DNA of 9,071 nt from Cyanobacteria bacterium HKST-UBA02 (GTDB taxonomy: Bacteria; Cyanobacteriota; Vampirovibrionia; Obscuribacterales; Obscuribacteraceae). The notes under the pieces were generated by a model that was given only the letters and a program-made list of their open reading frames with translations, was not told the DNA's origin and did not search any database. The stretch's first letter is position 1. Each line of letters begins with the position of its first letter. The position numbers and the translations under genes were made by a program. The stretch lies in contig JAGQHH010000515.1 of the NCBI GenBank assembly GCA_020431945.1, positions 1 to 9,071 on the forward strand, written 5' to 3'. Below, one piece after another: positions 7,316-9,071 of this stretch.

Positions 7316-8386
7316 TCAACTGCCGTGAGCGCGACCTTCGCCGAATTTGAATAGCTTGTTTCCTTCGAGCTTCTTACGCAGCTCCTGGGCTTCCGGAGAA
7401 TCCGGCTCATATTTGAGCTTGTCCATTTGCTCGCGCATGCTCTTGATGTCGCGATCCCAGTTCTCGCCTTTGAGAGCGCCGTAGAAACGGTCGGAGAGGT
7501 CCTTGGCCCAGGCGCCTTTATTGGCTTCCATCTGTTGCCTGTCCGTGGGCGTGACGAAAGCATCGACGGGCTGCGCCATCACCGACGAGCCGGCGATACC
7601 GGTGCCGGCTATACCGACATTGTCGAAAACCGTGGCATCTCTGGGAACACCGAGATTGGACTCGGTAAGAAGGATATTGGCGCCGCCTTCCATGTTTTTC
7701 ATGGTTACATAAGTGTTCTCGCCGGACTTAGAAACACCGATCTGGCTGTCCGGAGTGACGCTCTTCAATAGCTCTGCCTGGCTTAGTTTCCAGAGCAATC
7801 TCTGATCGTGGGCGTTCTCGCCTGCGAAATGACTGTAGACGTCTTTACCGGCAAGGATGTCGTGAGCGACGGTCTTCGAGGTGTCGATCAGGTCTTCACG
7901 TCCCTTGGAGCGAGCCAGTGCCCGGAGTCCCTCAGGCGTGTCGTACTGCCCGAGCACTTTCTGCTCGTCGGTGAGCTCGGCAGGCTGGGCAGCTGTCTGC
8001 TCTGTATGTGCCGCTGCAGCATGGCCGTCTTTATGTGAAGCATCGGCGCTCCTGGCGCCGTCCAGCTTGCCTCTCAGGGTATTGGTGGAGTCCGGTCCGT
8101 TTGTATAGAGGTCCCGGGTCTCGGACGAATATTGCCACTGGGTCTCATTGGTGAGACTCTCGCCACGAGGATTGAATACGATGGAGCCGTCCTTCTTGAA
8201 GTGGACATCCTCATAGCCGCTGGTCCCGGCGAGATTGCGCATCTCATGTAAAACATCCTGACGCTGAGCAGGCGTCAGATTACGATTCATCTCATCGAAT
8301 TCATTTCTGAGATTGTTGCCCTGAGATGCGTCATTCATGACGTCTCGAGCGACTTCTTTGGGCTGGAACTGATTATTGTTGGACAT
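7316..8386 (-). CDS. Hydrophilic protein of unknown function
   Basis: 356-residue protein that I do not recognise. It starts Asn/Gln-rich, has a basic-aromatic segment (VHFKKDGSIVFNP, 61-73), an Ala/His-rich low-complexity linker (about 111-136), a second helical region (about 139-210), a small Gly-rich hydrophobic stretch (258-270) too short for a membrane helix, and a charged helical C-terminus (about 295-345). There is no cysteine and no signal peptide. I chose ATG at 8386 over the in-frame TTG at 8413 because the TTG would sit at the predicted transcription start and the sequence after the ATG (SNNNQF) looks like a normal N-terminus. Neither has a Shine-Dalgarno. It converges on the kinase with a 21-bp gap. 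The modular composition suggests a cytosolic adaptor or structural protein, but this is only an inference. Confidence 0.8.
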   Translation of the reverse strand: MSNNNQFQPKEVARDVMNDASQGNNLRNEFDEMNRNLTPAQRQDVLHEMRNLAGTSGYEDVHFKKDGSIVFNPRGESLTNETQWQYSSETRDLYTNGPDSTNTLRGKLDGARSADASHKDGHAAAAHTEQTAAQPAELTDEQKVLGQYDTPEGLRALARSKGREDLIDTSKTVAHDILAGKDVYSHFAGENAHDQRLLWKLSQAELLKSVTPDSQIGVSKSGENTYVTMKNMEGGANILLTESNLGVPRDATVFDNVGIAGTGIAGSSVMAQPVDAFVTPTDRQQMEANKGAWAKDLSDRFYGALKGENWDRDIKSMREQMDKLKYEPDSPEAQELRKKLEGNKLFKFGEGRAHGS

Positions 8387-8418
8387 GAGTAAGCGAGCAG
8401 GAAGCGAGTGCAAGGGGT

Positions 8419-8447
8419 ACTATGACTATATGCCCGACCCATGGCAA
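8419..8447 (-). promoter_or_regulatory. Candidate sigma70 promoter of the orphan gene
   Basis: Reading the minus strand, TTGCCA (8442-8447, five of six) and CATAGT (8419-8424, four of six) are spaced by exactly 17 bp. Transcription would start near 8412, giving a leader of about 26 nt before the ATG at 8386 and leaving the upstream TTG unusable as a start. Confidence 0.42.
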
Positions 8448-8486
8448 ATTCGTGACATGAGCCGATGAATTTCGGGCTCACGGAGA
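8446..8486 (+). promoter_or_regulatory. Leader hairpin and Shine-Dalgarno of the partial DUF6745-like gene
   Basis: GGAG (8482-8485) is 7 nt before GTG at 8493, an ideal spacing that sets the start. Just upstream, TGAG (8458-8461) pairs with CTCA (8477-8480) and CCGA (8462-8465) with TCGG (8472-8475), with one bulged G and a 6-nt loop. A second inverted repeat, AAATTC (8446-8451) with GAATTT (8467-8472), overlaps the first and touches the -35 of the divergent promoter. It could be an RNA structure or an operator. I found no convincing plus-strand promoter in 8387-8492. Confidence 0.4.
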
Positions 8487-8492
8487 AAATGC

Positions 8493-9071
8493 GTGCGCAG
8501 TCCCGGCCCTCGAACGAACATCTCCACCATCTTGAAGGGCAAGCTTTCACGCCAGGCTGCGGTCTGGCGCGCCTGCCAGACCGGAGAGCGCCGGACCGAC
8601 CCCGTAGCCAGCACCAGTTCGGTGGTGGAGCTCTATGAGCGCCTGGGTTACGGATGCCCCCTGGTGATTCACTGCCAGAATCCCTGGCAGGTCGTGATCA
8701 TGCCTCTGGTCCTGCAACTCATGTGCCTTTCAGGCGGCTCCGCCAGTCACTACCGGAGCGAGAAGGACTCTCCCATGTGGAGCCTCATGTGGGATCATCT
8801 CGAGACTCAGCTCGGCAACTTGAGAGCTGCCGTAGCGCCGGGGGATCTCTCCCGGGAAGCAGCCGAGATCCTGTGGGCCCTCGAATCAGGAGGGATCAAA
8901 GCCGACGAGAACTGGTCCTTCTGGCCCTCCATTACCGAAGAGCTTCTCACTCTCGAGCGAAAGAGTATTCAGATCCTCGAGGCCACTCTCTACTCCCGAT
9001 TTCACGAAGAAATCGTCTTCGAGAGCGCCCGGGACTTCGACAGGCATACTCTGGAAAGCGAGCAGCTCATA
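8493..9071 (+). CDS. DUF6745-like paralog, N-terminal part (3'-partial)
   Basis: 193 codons are open from GTG at 8493 to the window edge; the frame is closed on the left by TGA at 8466. The GTG has a well-spaced GGAG. A segment matches the N-terminal region of the gene at 1889-3250 without gaps: LYERLGYGCPLVIHCQNPWQ (47-66) aligns with residues 43-62 there, sharing Y, L, P, C and PWQ. A second shared segment is SPMW...D.LE (93-104) against SPLW...D.LE (94-105). A segment AVWRACQTGERRTDP (23-37) resembles the usual beginning of DUF6745 proteins as I remember them. The diagnostic C-terminal half lies outside the window. TTG at 8532 is an alternative start with no Shine-Dalgarno. Function unknown. 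Confidence 0.82.
   Translation, partial: MRSPGPRTNISTILKGKLSRQAAVWRACQTGERRTDPVASTSSVVELYERLGYGCPLVIHCQNPWQVVIMPLVLQLMCLSGGSASHYRSEKDSPMWSLMWDHLETQLGNLRAAVAPGDLSREAAEILWALESGGIKADENWSFWPSITEELLTLERKSIQILEATLYSRFHEEIVFESARDFDRHTLESEQLI

Noticed and set aside
8384..8413. Start of the orphan gene at TTG 8413
   Set aside because: The predicted promoter would begin transcription at about this base, and the ATG at 8386 gives a more natural N-terminus.
8426..8614. Minus-strand frames at 8335-8614
   Set aside because: They run across the divergent promoter region and opposite the paralog start, with no recognisable domain.
8489..8638. 49-codon frame from ATG 8489 overlapping the partial paralog
   Set aside because: It lies only 3 nt after GGAG and ends at TGA 8636; the overlapping GTG frame is open to the edge and shows paralog homology.

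Overview
The window carries six protein-coding genes on a GC-rich bacterial chromosome fragment: a kinesin-light-chain-like TPR protein (5'-partial), a DUF6745-type protein, a secreted GH13 enzyme with cyclodextrin glucanotransferase (CGTase) architecture, a Hanks-type Ser/Thr kinase, a hydrophilic orphan, and the start of a second DUF6745-like protein cut by the right edge. I see no RNA gene, IS, CRISPR array or phage gene. The mix of 42-residue TPRs, a soluble PknB-like kinase with a GspE/MshE-N-like tail, and DUF6745 proteins recalls Candidatus Obscuribacterales (Melainabacteria/Vampirovibrionia). That is a tentative memory-based guess; Cyanobacteria, Planctomycetota or Myxococcota are possible.

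Layout. 2-1861 (+) is the TPR gene, open to the left edge. It converges, with 27 bp between, on a DUF6745-like gene at 1889-3250 (-). That gene is divergent from the CGTase-like gene 3268-5436 (+), with only 17 bp between the two start codons; the best promoter for the minus gene lies over the amylase start. A 184-bp AT-richer gap (5437-5620) holds a weak hairpin, a sigma70-like promoter and a leader hairpin that would pair with the kinase Shine-Dalgarno. The kinase gene 5621-7294 (+) converges on the orphan gene 7316-8386 (-). The 106-bp gap 8387-8492 holds a promoter for the orphan and a hairpin next to the Shine-Dalgarno of the partial gene 8493-9071 (+).

How they may work together. No multigene operon is visible; strands alternate and each gene seems to be its own unit. 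The clear metabolic function is extracellular starch conversion. The kinase is probably a cytosolic signalling protein with a small regulatory tail that matches the spacing of the c-di-GMP-binding MshEN motif but lacks its arginine. The two DUF6745-like genes are diverged paralogs about 5 kb apart. A functional link between them and the amylase or kinase is not shown by the sequence.
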